A DNA stretch of 64,000 nucleotides from Siphonodentalium dalli (lineage: Eukaryota; Mollusca; Scaphopoda; Gadilida; Siphonodentaliidae). This document shows positions 1 through 11,654 of this stretch, in pieces. Within the stretch, counting starts at the first letter, position 1. Each line of letters begins with the position of its first letter. Both the position numbers and the translations under genes were made by a program. The stretch is taken from the NCBI GenBank assembly GCA_032622095.1, contig CP136066.1, forward strand, positions 42,979,835 to 43,043,834, given 5' to 3'. The notes beneath the pieces are model-generated. The model searched no databases. It had not been told where the DNA came from and saw only the letters and a list, made by a program, of their open reading frames with translations.

Positions 1-318
1 AGTTCATTAATTAATACGTAAAATAACCATGTGAGTCACAATTTGCTATCTTTTTCGGATAACGCAGAGAATAATGTTCGGGATATGTTAACTTTTAACT
101 TTTTACAAATTTGGTTGCCATTTTGGAAGCCATCTTGAGCATTTTAGTCTTTAAACACCACCGTGTGACACACTTAAGATAGACCAAAACAATAAACACC
201 TTTGATACCAAAGATATTTGCATTTTACTTGAAAAAATGGTCGAACCCTGAAAAGTGAATTTTTGCCGATATTTATGTCAAGTTTGTGAGAGAAAAATCC
301 CATATTTCTGGTGATGTC
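1..318. repeat. dispersed repeat, paired with 38.5-38.8 kb
   Basis: This segment matches the reverse complement of about 38498-38790. Shared landmarks are a stretch around TGTGAGTCACAATT, a TTTGGTATCAAAGATG-like stretch, and AAAAATCC(C/A)ATATTTCTG near its right limit. At the 38-kb locus the homology stops where a 46-bp satellite begins; here it runs on into unrelated DNA. It holds one CCATTTTGG/GCCATCTTG motif pair. No coding potential is visible. Confidence 0.7.
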
Positions 319-1149
319 AGTGGTGACAATAGTAAAAATGATCCAAGGTGCATCAGAGATGTTAGTATGCAATGTATAGAATACAGATTAGCCAATTGTA
401 TACATCAACCACAACTTGTAAGCGATTGCAGGACACCCTGGGGCAATATTTACCATTTTCCATATTTTGGCGGCCATTTTCGCAGCCATTTTGAGCCAAG
501 GTAAGATTTTTGGTTCCAGAGAGTTGGAATGTTCATAGTTAATGATATGCCTCACTTACATTACAATGTTCTTTTCATTTCTTTTTGAAATATGACTAGA
601 ATCCCAATTGTGACTTTTTGTAAAATTTTGTACCGCGTTCTGAAAAATCGATTTTTTTGAGGGATCAGAAGGGGCTAGGACCCCATTAGTTGCACATTTA
701 ATTGCTCCAATGATCATTTAATATACACAACACTAAATAAAGTCATATTACTCAATCAGTTCCAAACAGCATGAATTGATCTAGAAGATATTTGTGAAAA
801 AATGTCATATTTTCAACTTCCGGAGGCCATTTTGGCGGCCATCTTGGATGGTGAGTTTCAATTTTGGCCTAAAAAAGTGTCATTATGTCTTAGCTTCACG
901 AAAATATATACATTTGTATCCATTTTACAAGATTTTCCCGCTATAATTTGCATAAAACTGACCTAGGGTCTGGTCTGAAAAACGGCGGCCATGATGGACG
1001 CCATCTTGTCTGGAGTCTACACGGCCACTTTTTTCTTCTTGTTAACATTGCTTAAAAGTTGAAGGACATAATAAGGAACAAAATAAATGGGGTGAAGTTA
1101 AGTCCCAGGGGGGGGGGGGGTGCAAGGGTACCCCTATTAGCTCCCGGAC
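319..1149. other. non-coding stretch with CCATTTTGG/CCATCTTG motif pairs
   Basis: No gene is seen. The stretch carries three further pairs of a GGCGGCCATTTT-type and a GCCATCTTG-type motif, near 470, 820 and 985, spaced by about 10 bases inside each pair. A run of G lies near 1110. The short ORFs have no recognisable domain and use mostly non-ATG starts. Confidence 0.5.
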
Positions 1150-1563
1150 TAAAAGTACTCAATCCGAAATGTCGCTCGAAAATCTGCGCAAATTACTATT
1201 TCCTTGGCATTGGCGGTAAAAGATATTTGATTCGAGTCGCGGAACCGACCCATCAAAGCTCAGAGTGATCACATCTCGATGTTTGAATTCTATTATTTTA
1301 ATTTTTTATGTGGCCCAGTAAATAGTCGACGAGAAGACTTCTCTGAACAAATTGCGGATGAAGATGGATAACTCTAAAAACAAGTGACTTTTTTGTGTCA
1401 GATATTTGACAATAACATGTTTTGGGCAATTTTATACTATAGTTGACTGTGATTAACATTAGCTTTGGGCAATTACTCGATTCTTATAACTGACACGGCA
1501 TTTCAAAAAGAAATGTTGTTGGAATCTGATGATATGGGGACCATCGAATCGGATTGAGTACCT
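1150..1563 (+). mobile_element. TTAA-flanked MITE (AGGTACTCAATCCG family), copy 1
   Basis: The left end reads AAAAGTACTCAATCCG and the right end CGGATTGAGTACCT followed by TTAA, so the ends are inverted repeats. The inside shares landmarks with 16137-16603: an ATATTTGATTCGAGTCG stretch, CCCATCAAA, and GATGGATAACTCTAAAA. The left TTAA has decayed. No transposase is present, so it is non-autonomous. TTAA target duplication is the hallmark of the piggyBac superfamily; assignment rests on that and the TIR only. Confidence 0.7.
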
Positions 1564-4479
1564 TTAAGTGAAGAGTTTACATTTATTTGAAGAATCTATT
1601 ATTGTGTTATGCTTTCAGTTACATCCGGTTGAATAAATGATTTTTAATAGAACTATTTAAATATGAGCCTTTCCATGCCAATGTGCATTGATAGATCCTT
1701 GAGCATTTAGCAAGCTGACATGTTTATTACCCCTTGGTGTCATTCCTCATTATTAATTGATGGGTGAACTCAAACCCCCTACCAAGGGTTAAGTGCATAC
1801 ATATTACATAATAGAAGCATTCTTAAAACCTTCTGTCCCATTATTTTGAAGAAAAATGACTCTAGGAACAAAATTACAGGGCCAGGAAAAATGTGTAAGC
1901 AGGGCTGCAGAACCAACCACATCCCCGCCCAGTGTTCGGAAAACAATTGCAGACCCCACCCCTGACGTATACACAATTTCATTACAGAATACAACATATT
2001 TCCTCAAACCCCAAATTCAGCTTTGTTACATGCGGAGTCGAATAAAAGTAGCTAAATAGTATCGGAATACATTGTTGGATTCAGGCAGAGTCTATAAGTT
2101 CAATGACGTGACATTTCGAAGACATACTTATGTTTAAGTGGATCGAAAGGAACATATCATTACTGTACGATTCCTGTATAACATCGCAACTAGTATTGTC
2201 GTCGTACACAACTAGGCGTACATAGACTGACGAGTGGGGTGTCCAAATAAATACTCTCTACTTTTAAATTGTGAATACACTCGAGGCAAGGGCATGTCGA
2301 TGTATGTTGCACACATAACGGCCTTTCTGTTGCATTATAGTGGGGTTTCCGACAGATGCTGGCTATATGTTAAAATGACATTTGAAGAGGGAATTTTTGC
2401 GAGAATTTTTTTTTCTGAAGTGATCAAAGGCCACTTTTGTCTATTAAACAGAGTCTTTCGTCCAAATGGAGCCCGCTTACGATCGGCAAATGTGTATGTA
2501 CAATTTATAATTACGTTTATAGATGTGGTGCGACCGTGTGTCCGTCTGAAACCTGGATTTTGTGTTGTTGTTGTGATATTTCTGTCACATTTACGTTCTA
2601 AAAATAGCATATTTCGTCTTTTCGAAAACAACTTCCGATTTAATGTTTGTACGGTTTATACACTGTGATACTATCCGAATAAGGCTCCGGACGATCTCCT
2701 GGTTTAAGCCAGTCACTGTTAGCTATACACAGTACTCTCTGATTGAGTCAGTCGCTAGACATTTTAGTATACGAGCAGTTATACTCAATCGTCATCGATA
2801 TGCATGAACGTATGACGATCAAATGCATCATTTGAGCTCTGGTACCTGACAGCGCCTGAAGTTGGCAGCTTCATCATTCTCTCCACATACCATATTGGTC
2901 TCTATTAAAATATTGATATAATATCAGAATATAATTTGGTACAAGTCCATATTCTTATCGTGCTTGAAGATATATTTCGGTTTTATATAGTGAATGGTAT
3001 GTTCTCACCGAAAGCCCTTGTACGATAATGATTTGCATATGTGTAATTCTTACACAGCGGGATATATTGCTGCCACATTGGCAGCCATCTCGATTGCAAT
3101 AAGATATTAATAACTTCGGATTATCTAAATAGGACTACATTCATTCACATATCTGACACCGAACTATCGTTCTCCTGTAGAGGACACGTTATTTGATGTA
3201 TAAGCAAATATATCGTTCGGCGAATTTTAACGATGCTTATTTTAGAAAATAATTGTCATATGAACTCTGATTTTGAGTCATTTCGGTAAGACAACTACTA
3301 AAAATGTGCCATAACATGGCGATTATTTATTTTGAAGAAGCAAATTAGTCTACTTCATTCTCCTTCTACAAGACAGAAACGTAATTGTGTTAAAGAGGCT
3401 AAAATTTGAGTATTATCGAAATTTGGCCGCCATTTTGGAAGCCATCTTGGATTAAGTTGACAGTATCTGGATCCAGTTAGATGTAGATACCTTACGTAAT
3501 GACTCCAATCATGTCCAACACCGATTAATTCCAATTTTCCTTAAGGAAATAGTTAGAAAATAAAAAAGTATATTTTGTTGAAAATTCAGACCACTTCCTT
3601 TAAACTATCGAATTTGGAGAAGAAAATCAAGGTTATGATCCAAGAAATCAATTATTTTGATGTCTAAGTGATTCGTTATCAAGAATGAAGAGAGATGTGT
3701 TTTTTAATCGTCACCAGTTCGATACAATCGGAAATGATGTAGACGACTTATATGGCAAATAATCAATTGTCCCACTTCCGGTCGCCATCTTTGATCGAGA
3801 GGACATTTTTTTATATATAATATAACATGGCGTCACACCATACACTTTGCAAAAAGATTGTCATATATTTTATATCACGATTATATTTTTATCATGAAAT
3901 CCAACAATAACGAACTTAAGAAAATGAGCATGACGGCCATCTTTGTGACGTCATCAGATCACCAAGTCGCGATCCCAGGGGGTCTAACAAATTTGTTTCT
4001 GAAGTAGAGACCATATACTGGCTCATGAGCATGGTCTCTATATTTGTTCATGATTTTCGCACGGGAGCTCAAAATCGGACATAAGCGACTCTACCCGAAG
4101 ATACGAATATACCAGAATATGACATCGATAATTTGTAGAGATGTTCTAGACAAAGATTATTATTGTAATGAAACATAAACAACCCAGCATATTACGTAAG
4201 CGTTTACGATAATTAAGCGATTACAACAGAAGTATATGACTGCGAAATTGGGTGACATTGCACAGCCATTAACCATCTTTTTTTTCCCATTTTACGACGT
4301 CGGGACCGATATATCGGCCTGACTCGGTCACCGCGGGGAGCAGTTTTATCACTGTGCCGCGGTAAAGGGGTTAGCGAACACATTTACGCTAAAATAGCAA
4401 AAAAAATGTAAAATGCTTACAACTGTTTCTGGCTATCTATGTAAACAAACGTAAGTGACATTGCATCAATTTGCATGGT
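1564..4479. other. non-coding stretch, no gene seen
   Basis: AT-rich DNA without a convincing coding exon. The longest open frame, at 2234-2668 on the plus strand, starts at GTG, has no domain I recognise and is overlapped by an equally open minus-strand frame. CCATTTTGG/GCCATCTTGG pairs recur near 3065, 3425, 3780 and 3935. The stretch 4290-4370 is locally GC-rich. Confidence 0.5.
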
Positions 4480-5002
4480 GCTGGATAGATCATGCCATGG
4501 ACATCTATTCTGGCTAACGCCCGTCGAGATCATATTCCACCAGTACAAAACTAGGGAACTTTTGAAGCTTTGACAGGTAACCTTATAAAATCGAAAAAAA
4601 TAACACAGGGGATATATTTCTTTGTTATCATTTGTTTCTTAATACTGTAGTTCACTGTAGGTGAAGGTCCCAACTCGACATTTCACGATTTAAGTGACTT
4701 TGTGAGCAATTTTGCTTTGCCTTTCTTGAAATTATGCAATTTCTCCTGGGTAATTAATTGAATGTTTGTTGCTAAAAAAAAGTCACAGAAAAGCATGTAA
4801 TTTAGAGTTGGAACCTTCATCTACAATGAAGTACATTATTAAGTAACAGATAATAATTAAGAAATATATTCCCCGTGTTATGTTTTCGACTTTATAAGGC
4901 TCCCTGTCAAAACTTCAAAAAGTTCATACGTTTTGTACTAGTGGAATATGATGTATACGGGCGTTATCCAGAATAAAGATTAATGGCATGATCTAGCTGC
5001 CG
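4480..5002. mobile_element. palindromic MITE (CATATTCCACCAGTACAAAAC family), copy A
   Basis: The two halves are inverted copies of each other along almost their whole length. The outer arms meet at ATTCTGG(C/A)TAACGCCCGT and CATATTCCAC(C/T)AGTACAAAAC; the inner arms share GAAGGTCCCAACTC / GAGTTGGAACCTTC and TTTAAGTGACTTTGTG. Related copies lie at 31583-31998, 34921-35100 and 36840-37050. No ORF of note; it looks like a long foldback, non-autonomous DNA element. Confidence 0.75.
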
Positions 5003-5254
5003 CACACTTTGATTCTCATCGGACGATTGAAGTTACGCAACACCGACCCTAGTATGTATGTAAATGTACTGGATGTGCCCATGCCAACAGTACCATTATG
5101 CTCAGCTGTCGTATCAGCTTAGCTATGATACCACACACCACGCATAGTACATGTAGTTGCATACAGACAGACATGATAAAGTCACCAAACACTTCAACAT
5201 TCTTAGGCCAACCTGGTCTAGTTTATTTAGTGTAGTTATGTGTTATATTAGCCT

Positions 5255-5383
5255 GGGGCCTGTTTCATGAAGCAAGGTCATAAGATTATCTTAAGATGGA
5301 CTTAATCTAAGATCTAAGGTGGATCTTATGATGTAACTTTTCCGTTTCAAGAACGCGTTTCACAAAACAAGATTAAGTCCTAC
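5255..5383. mobile_element. end of a CCTGTTTCATGAA-type repeat, interrupted
   Basis: Begins GGGGCCTGTTTCATGAAGC and is rich in CTTAAG and GATCTTA words. A related end, inverted, is at about 21730-21835 (ATGAAACAGCCCCC). Both are split by TTAA-flanked insertions, here at 5388. Its continuation begins at 6349. Confidence 0.5.
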
Positions 5384-5387
5384 TTAA

Positions 5388-6344
5388 GGGGGAGACGCAC
5401 GTTTTGCATAAATCACAGTAAATCCAGCCAGAAATGGCAAGTGATTTTCAACAAAGAATTTCTCTGGATCTATCTGGTGAACAATCTTGAATTTTACATA
5501 TGATAATTTTCATTATATATAGAATCAGAGCCATTATAAAGAGACAATAACAATAATGGATTTTAATACATTTGAGAGGTTGAAAATATTTGTTTCGTTT
5601 CTGTCCCTTTAGGTACCGAGAACTGCCAGAAAAATTTATAATTTCAAACAACATGTCAATCATCAAATAGCGTATTGTCTTGACTCCATGAGAGGAGGCT
5701 TCATTTGTATCATAATGTTGAGTTAGCTTTTTAATTGCAGATTATAGCATCATACCCCATGTATTATAATGAAGAATAAAGCAGTCACAAATATGCCAGC
5801 CCAATGAAAACAAATGTTCAAATGTGGTGCTGTCCACTCAAGCAGGGAGCAATCAACAGAAATTAGGCCACAGTGTTAAGAGATATGGTGGTCAGATTTA
5901 ACTTGGTTATGAACCCATGACCCAGAACTCAACTGAGCCCAATTTTTCAATGACCAACAAGCATGGCATGAAAATTCTCAATAATAAAAATCTATTTATG
6001 GTAATTGTCTTTCTGAATGAAAATAATCATTTAATTTCATGAATCAAGAAAAATTAAGTCTCCTCTCATGATCTTCAGATATGATATCATGTATATATGA
6101 AATGCACTTTCGAAAAAAATCTGTTTTACAGTAGTTCTCGGTACCTGAACACAGTGAAATTTTAAAGATTTTTCATGCCATAAAAGTAAAGTAAATGAGA
6201 TTATAATAACCAAATGTCCAACGGTTCTTATGTATGGTACCACAATAATCTCTTTTACAAAATTTCACAAAGATATTCCTGATAGATTTAGAGAAAATAC
6301 ATTTTGAAATACCAGGAAATTTTGGCAAAACGTGCGTCTGACCC
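5388..6344. mobile_element. TTAA-flanked TIR element, 957 bp
   Basis: TTAA stands at 5384-5387 and 6345-6348. Directly inside are the inverted ends GGGGGAGACGCACGTTTTGC and GCAAAACGTGCGTCTGACCC. Internal inverted words (GGTACCGAGAACT near 5610, AGTTCTCGGTACC near 6135) give a second level of symmetry. The small ORFs inside show no transposase. The structure fits a piggyBac-type non-autonomous element inserted in an older repeat that carries CTTAAG sites. Confidence 0.75.
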
Positions 6345-6348
6345 TTAA

Positions 6349-9070
6349 GTAGTATTTTAAGTTCGCGCGCTTTTAGACTGGCTCTCGACAATTTATTACA
6401 GCTGTGCGCAGAAAATGTTGGTTCTGCGTATGTTATATGCCCAGGTACAGTGTCTGGTGACAGATACTAGGGCGTGTCTAAGAATAATTATGATATTGTA
6501 ATCCAAGGGCGATAATCAGTATAATGACTGGTGCATACTCAACTGCACGAGCGCGCTTTTTAACTGTGTTTTCGCGTCAGACTCCATCCACACATAGCTG
6601 AATGCTTCCAGTGCCTATTTTAAACAAACGTAACGAGCTCAAATATATTATTTCAGTTATTAAAGGGACATCGTAACCCAGAATGTGAACCTTCACCCAT
6701 ATAACATGCCATTAAGGCGACACGAGACATATGTTCGCCCCCTTTCAATGCAGATATTAGGTTCTAATACATTATACATCTTTGAAGCATCTATAATACC
6801 AGAAAACCGAATATGTCGCCACGACGGCATACACATACAATACATCACGATGGAAGCACTGAGCTAAACGCTCTTTATTGATTGCCAACATTCATGGAAT
6901 ACTAACACGAAACGCTCTTTATTTATAGCGCCCGCTCTCCCGCGGCGAAGCCGCGGAAGCGAAGCGACCAGGGTATACGTATGCGAATATGAGATATACT
7001 AATCGACTTTTTCGGCCCAATCTAAACATAGATAAAATTACCTAAAATGGATAATTTATTCATAACTGAAGGGTCAGCCAGGGTCAGCGGAGTCCAAAAT
7101 TCTATTGTTGGCAACGGCCGCCATTTTGTTTTGATTAATTCCCACCTCGATCAGCCTCGATCGGCAGCGAAGTTAGTGTAATTTATCAAAATGACCAAGA
7201 GCGAAAACTTTGATAAATAATTCTTGTCGGCACACGTTAGTTATACATGTACTTCATTATATATGGGCAAATAATGTCTTTAATACAAGCCAAAAATATT
7301 AAAAATTGTGAATCTGAGCACTGAAGTTTAACAAAAAGTTAAATAATCAAATTGCATGAACAAATTTTGTTTACATATTTTATAAAAATATTAAAAATAT
7401 TTGCCCCGAAAGAGGATTTTAGAGGCCCCACTGGGTGTTTAATATTTTCTTCAATTTTGTATCGGTGTTTCCGCCTAAAAGTTGGATGGAATATTCTCAA
7501 AGTGCAAAGCCGACAAACGAAAACTATAAGTTCCGATAGATTGATAGATCGCAGAGTCCTTTTAAATAAATCGAATTCATCATAGATTCATACAAAACTT
7601 TAGTGTGTCCCAAATCAAATATTGGGTGATGAGGCATGGGTCGAGACATAATATAGTTCCAAAGATATTAACTATTTTATGCCATTTGATTCATTGATGG
7701 TGTGAACCAATCCAATCATGATATTGATAATGGCTTGTATATCATGTATTTCTATTCACAACGAGCGAAAGAAATATGAGTTTGTTGCTTGATAAGTTTG
7801 TATCAGTACGCACACATAAAAAAAAACATGTCTGCGTGCACAGACATGTTTCGCCGCTCAACATTTACACTGAAAACATGTTAAATAACTCAACACCTAC
7901 GATTATGAACACAACTGAGGAAAGCAATGTGTACATATTTATGAAATCCATTCTAAGAATAGATTTCTTAAAGCCAAAGTCGACACTGACTGGCGAAATA
8001 TTGCAGACAAAACCAAATAAAAACAAAACGCACAGTGACAGTGACTTCGAGCTTGAATTGAAAAAAAAAAAAAATGAATTTACCACAAGTTGTGCCATCT
8101 GGCCTAATCATAGTACGACCTGATGATATGGCTTATACGCCATACAGGTCGTAGCGCGGATCTTCTATCAGCTTAGACGACTATCTAATTTTTTTAAATA
8201 CACTCAATTTTAAGAATCAACTAACACAGTCATTAATGTTAACATTATTGCAATTTATATTAGCCCTCAGACCTACCAGAACGTGTGTATAATTCCGTTA
8301 TTATTTCATCCAAACATCCAGTCGGAAAACATGTTGACAAAACGTGGTTAAATGGCCGAAGCAGGAGGAGCTAACATATCACATGACTACGTGCGTCTCG
8401 TGCACTAATCGCGCATGGGAATGTCACCGAACATGATTCTGCAACCCACATGACTGTATCAGGAAGTTATCAGTACGCATGTGTAACAAATTGAAATAAG
8501 TTAGTTGTAAAAACTACACGCATGCGCAGATTGTAGTTACCCTCACCTTGAATTGTATCAGGGCAACCTGAATTGTACACTCAATGTGAACGCGTGTGAT
8601 TACCTTGCCGTGCGCACGGGGAACTCACAGGGGGATTCATGAAATTACTGGTCACATGCAATGGTCGACGAACACACGACATGTCAGTGTTTACGTTCTG
8701 TTATTTGTCGGATTTTAAGGATAAATGACACGTAGGTGAGTGGATGGTTTCACATTTGTATTTGTATTTAGTTGATAAATATATGTGCGTTGGTCCTAAT
8801 TGTTACTTTTATAGGAATCATAGTCGCCTAGGTTGTTTGAAGCTGGCCATGGATCTTTGATGGCGTAAGCCATGACACAAAGATTAAATGGATCTACATC
8901 TGGCCATGGTTATTTCACAAATGACCGCAAAAAATTGCCATTTCAAATATAATTTAATGTTTCGCTTGCTGAATTACATAACAGATACATGTATGAATCA
9001 AGTATTATTTAAAAACATGCAAAATAGCAATAGCAAATTAGCATGACGATTGTACAGTATAATTAACACT
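6349..9070. other. non-coding stretch, no gene seen
   Basis: AT-rich, with a GC-rich patch at 6930-6975 containing CCGCGGCGAAGCCGCGG, a GGCCGCCATTTTG motif near 7110, and a short hairpin at 8114-8153 (arms TACGACCTG / CAGGTCGTA). The open frames at 7776-8123 and opposite it are A-run and T-run artefacts with no domain. A GGATCT...AGATCC-type imperfect inverted repeat occurs at 8840-8900. Confidence 0.45.
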
Positions 9071-9124
9071 ACCGTAACAGAATGAGACTGAGAGCAAGAA
9101 GTGATGGAGTCGCACCGAAATGTA

Positions 9125-9240
9125 GCAGCACCATAATTCCAAGCCGGTCACCCATCCAAGGACTAACCGAGCTTGACGTTACTTAACCTCGGTGATCAGA
9201 CAAAGCATCTAATGGCTGAGACCTGGAGGTTGTATCATGA
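9125..9240 (-). pseudogene. 5S rRNA-like sequence, copy 1
   Basis: Read on the minus strand this follows the 5S rRNA gene almost end to end. The plus strand shows GGTCACCCATCCAAGGACTAACC followed by ACTTAACCTCGGTGATCAGAC, matching the complement of the conserved 5S core that contains the internal promoter. The 5' end of the RNA sense is more diverged (GGAGGTTGTATCATGAC). Substitutions and lack of a clear T-run make it a pseudogene or a 5S-derived SINE head rather than an active gene. A second copy follows about 196 bp on. Confidence 0.7.
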
Positions 9241-9317
9241 CAGTCCTCTAATGGCCAGACGAGCCCCCAGTGTAACAGGACGAGAGAGTGAGAAGTGCGT
9301 AAGTTGCACCGAACATT

Positions 9318-9432
9318 GGCATCACCCGGAAACCCAACCCAGTCAACCATCCAAAGACTAACCGAGCTTGACGTTGCGTCTAACGACCGTGTCTAAGAAA
9401 TCTAGACCTCTCGGGTAGAAGAGTCATCTGCC
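9318..9432 (-). pseudogene. 5S rRNA-like sequence, copy 2
   Basis: A more diverged copy: CAACCATCCAAAGACTAACC and GAGCTTGACGTTGCGTCTAA align with the same part of copy 1. The linkers ahead of both copies are also alike (GAGAG..GAGAAGTG, then GCACCGAA), so the pair is a tandem dimer with a period of about 196 bp, as in a decayed 5S gene cluster or a tandem of 5S-derived retroposons. Confidence 0.6.
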
Positions 9433-9739
9433 TTCTATATTTACAACCATATTATTCCTTTTCATGAAAATAAATTAAATTTAAAGCAAGTCGAAGATGT
9501 TAAATAAGTTATGTTTAAAAATATTATGCAATAATGCATGAAATTGATAAGTTTACGTTCAGACGACCACGATACAATCGTAAGCGGAAAGATTTCCGTC
9601 GCAGGAAGTAACCGGTAGCTCGATTGCGCATGCTAACATCAAAATCGTTGGTCATAAATTGATATCAAGCGCTGTTTGATTCTAGATGCAAAATGTGGAT
9701 ATCTTTGGTTACCTCCACTTGCGATGTAATCGCAGCTGT

Positions 9740-9850
9740 ATAGGCCTGTAACGATTCATCGTGATTTCGATTCATCGCGATTCGTCATTCATGATTCTAT
9801 ACGCGATTCATTTGTCTGTAATTTCGATACACTACGATACAGTTCCGCTT
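9740..9850. mobile_element. fragment rich in CGATTCATCG words
   Basis: Reads CCTGTAACGATTCATCG followed by several more GATTC(A/G)TC words and CGATACACTACGATAC. Such sub-terminal words are common at the ends of hAT elements, but I see only one end here, so this is a fragment call. Confidence 0.35.
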
Positions 9851-9864
9851 CCGTATTATGCAGT

Positions 9865-10041
9865 TACCATCCGAAGTAAATCGGGACCCGCGGCTGAGCG
9901 CCAAGTACACCGCAGCCAAACGTCAAGTACACATGTACACCATGGCCGAAAAGCAACTACAACGGGGCCGCATGGCATGTACACCGTGGTTAGATTTCTG
10001 GTTTGTATTGTCTTTTTTCAGTTTAATGAATGTACACAGCG
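9865..10041. mobile_element. left part of a GGCAAGTACACCGCGG repeat, split by an insertion
   Basis: Contains CCAAGTACACCGCAGCC, CCATGGCCGAAAAGCAACTAC and GGTTAGATTTCTGGTTTGTA. The sibling at 13774-14150 carries the same words in the same order without the 1.2-kb insertion that ends this part. The repeat resumes at 11279. Its own left terminus is not recognisable here. Confidence 0.65.
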
Positions 10042-10042
10042 C

Positions 10043-11278
10043 CAGTGCTGAAACGGATATCCGGATAACCGGTTGGCAACCGGCTACCGTCGGCAACCGG
10101 TTGAATTACGATCAACCGGTTAACCGCTATGTAATACACACATGCAATGCCACTGATAAAAACTATCGTGTTCAGGTCCTTCAGATCAAAAGTCTTCCAT
10201 GAATGGTAGATTACATAGTCTGGCATTGGCGGCTAAACATCAAAGATGCATGACGTCATCTTTGATATTCCGATGTCTGGTAAAACACGTGCACTGACGC
10301 CACCTGGTCATCGGCAAAGATCAATACAATCGTTTTCACTGCAGTACGGCGTGATCATTTGACTTCTACTCTCCGACTCACTACTTGCAGACAGTATCAT
10401 GGATACCCAAGAAATGAGTAAATCAGATGCCTGGGCACATTTCAAAGAGAAATTGGCAGAATGCAAACTCTGAGAACCAACCCTATTTACATACGCTCGG
10501 TCTATACTTCTAACATTACTGAGTTTGAGTAATCTCAGTCGATGAAGTTCAAATGAACTCGAATCACTTAAGTGGTGTTCTCGTGCAGTCGGACTTATTT
10601 GCATCCTACTAATGACTATAAATTCTCAGCATTTGATTGTCTTATAACAGAAAACACTGTTTTCAGCTGATTTTTTTATTTTCATTTGTTAACTACATAA
10701 AGTTCACAATCTTCATAATTGTGTTTATCGATGTCAGTCATGATCCTATCAATCTCAAATTGCCAAAGAACACCCAGCAGTTAGAATACCTGAGTCACAT
10801 GACCTAATAATCGGCCAGTCCCGCAAACGCTATAATGGCAATAAAAAAAACACTGCTGATATTTGCATGTACGAACATGTATATAGGTCACACAATATTC
10901 TTCCCAAGACGAGAACGATAACAAGTCAGGTAGCAGTCGCAACTGCAGTACAAACAGGTCAAGCATGACACGTCTATTTATAAAAACTGAGTTTTAGTTC
11001 ACTGTTTCATCTGCCAAGTTGTCAACACGTGGCTTTGTGACGTTCGTGTTTGGTGATTTACATTCGTTTAATAGAAGCTATGTCTGTGTAAACATTACGC
11101 GAGTTGGCCATACAGTTAATAAATCAAATTATACTGATATATTGGTACATATTATGGTGTAAATAATCAGTTTAAAGTCATAGGTTGAAAATAGCGGATA
11201 ACCGGTTATGATCCGGTTACACGTCGCGGTTAACCGGCTACAAAAATAGGTCAACCGTTTCAGCACTGTGACAGCGGT
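10043..11278. mobile_element. hAT-like non-autonomous element, 1236 bp
   Basis: The ends are the inverted repeats CAGTGCTGAAACGG and CCGTTTCAGCACTG. Just inside both ends are GGATAACCGGTT / GGTTAACCGGCT words, repeated several times. The flanks ACACAGCG (10034-10041) and TGACAGCG (11279-11286) agree at 6 of 8 bases. CAGTG termini and 8-bp duplications are typical of hAT. A sibling of the host repeat at 13774-14150 shows what the site looks like without the insertion. No transposase ORF is seen. Confidence 0.75.
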
Positions 11279-11427
11279 AACTACACCATGGCCGAATGGC
11301 AAATACACCGCGGCCCAACTGTAGTTAGCCGGTGGAGACGCGATGTACCGGTAGTTGCATTTCGGCCGCGGTGGCAATGATAACCGCACCGTGGTTAAGT
11401 GGGACACTTGTTTTACCCAGCAGGGTA
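11279..11427. mobile_element. right part of the split GGCAAGTACACCGCGG repeat
   Basis: Continues with GGTAACTACACCATGGCC, CCGCGGCCCAACTGTAGTTAG and ends GGGACACTTGTTTTACCCAGCAGGGTA, matching the right half and terminus of 13774-14150. Confidence 0.7.
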
Positions 11428-11654
11428 AAAAGCTTGGTGAGAAAGCTTATGGTACATAAACCCGAGGCATCTGGGAGACTAGTGCTGTATGGTATTTTCG
11501 TTAATCATCAACACCAAGATACCATATGCAAACAAACGCTGCCTTACACCGCCCACATTATTAGGTCAACTTTACTTTGTAAAGTTTGAGCTATTGCCAT
11601 GGCTTTGTCGTCTGTGTGTACATGTATGCATGTGTGCGTAATTCGTCAACAATA

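Noticed and set aside
2234-2668. 144-codon plus-strand frame
   Set aside because: Non-ATG start, no domain, and an equally open opposite-strand frame.
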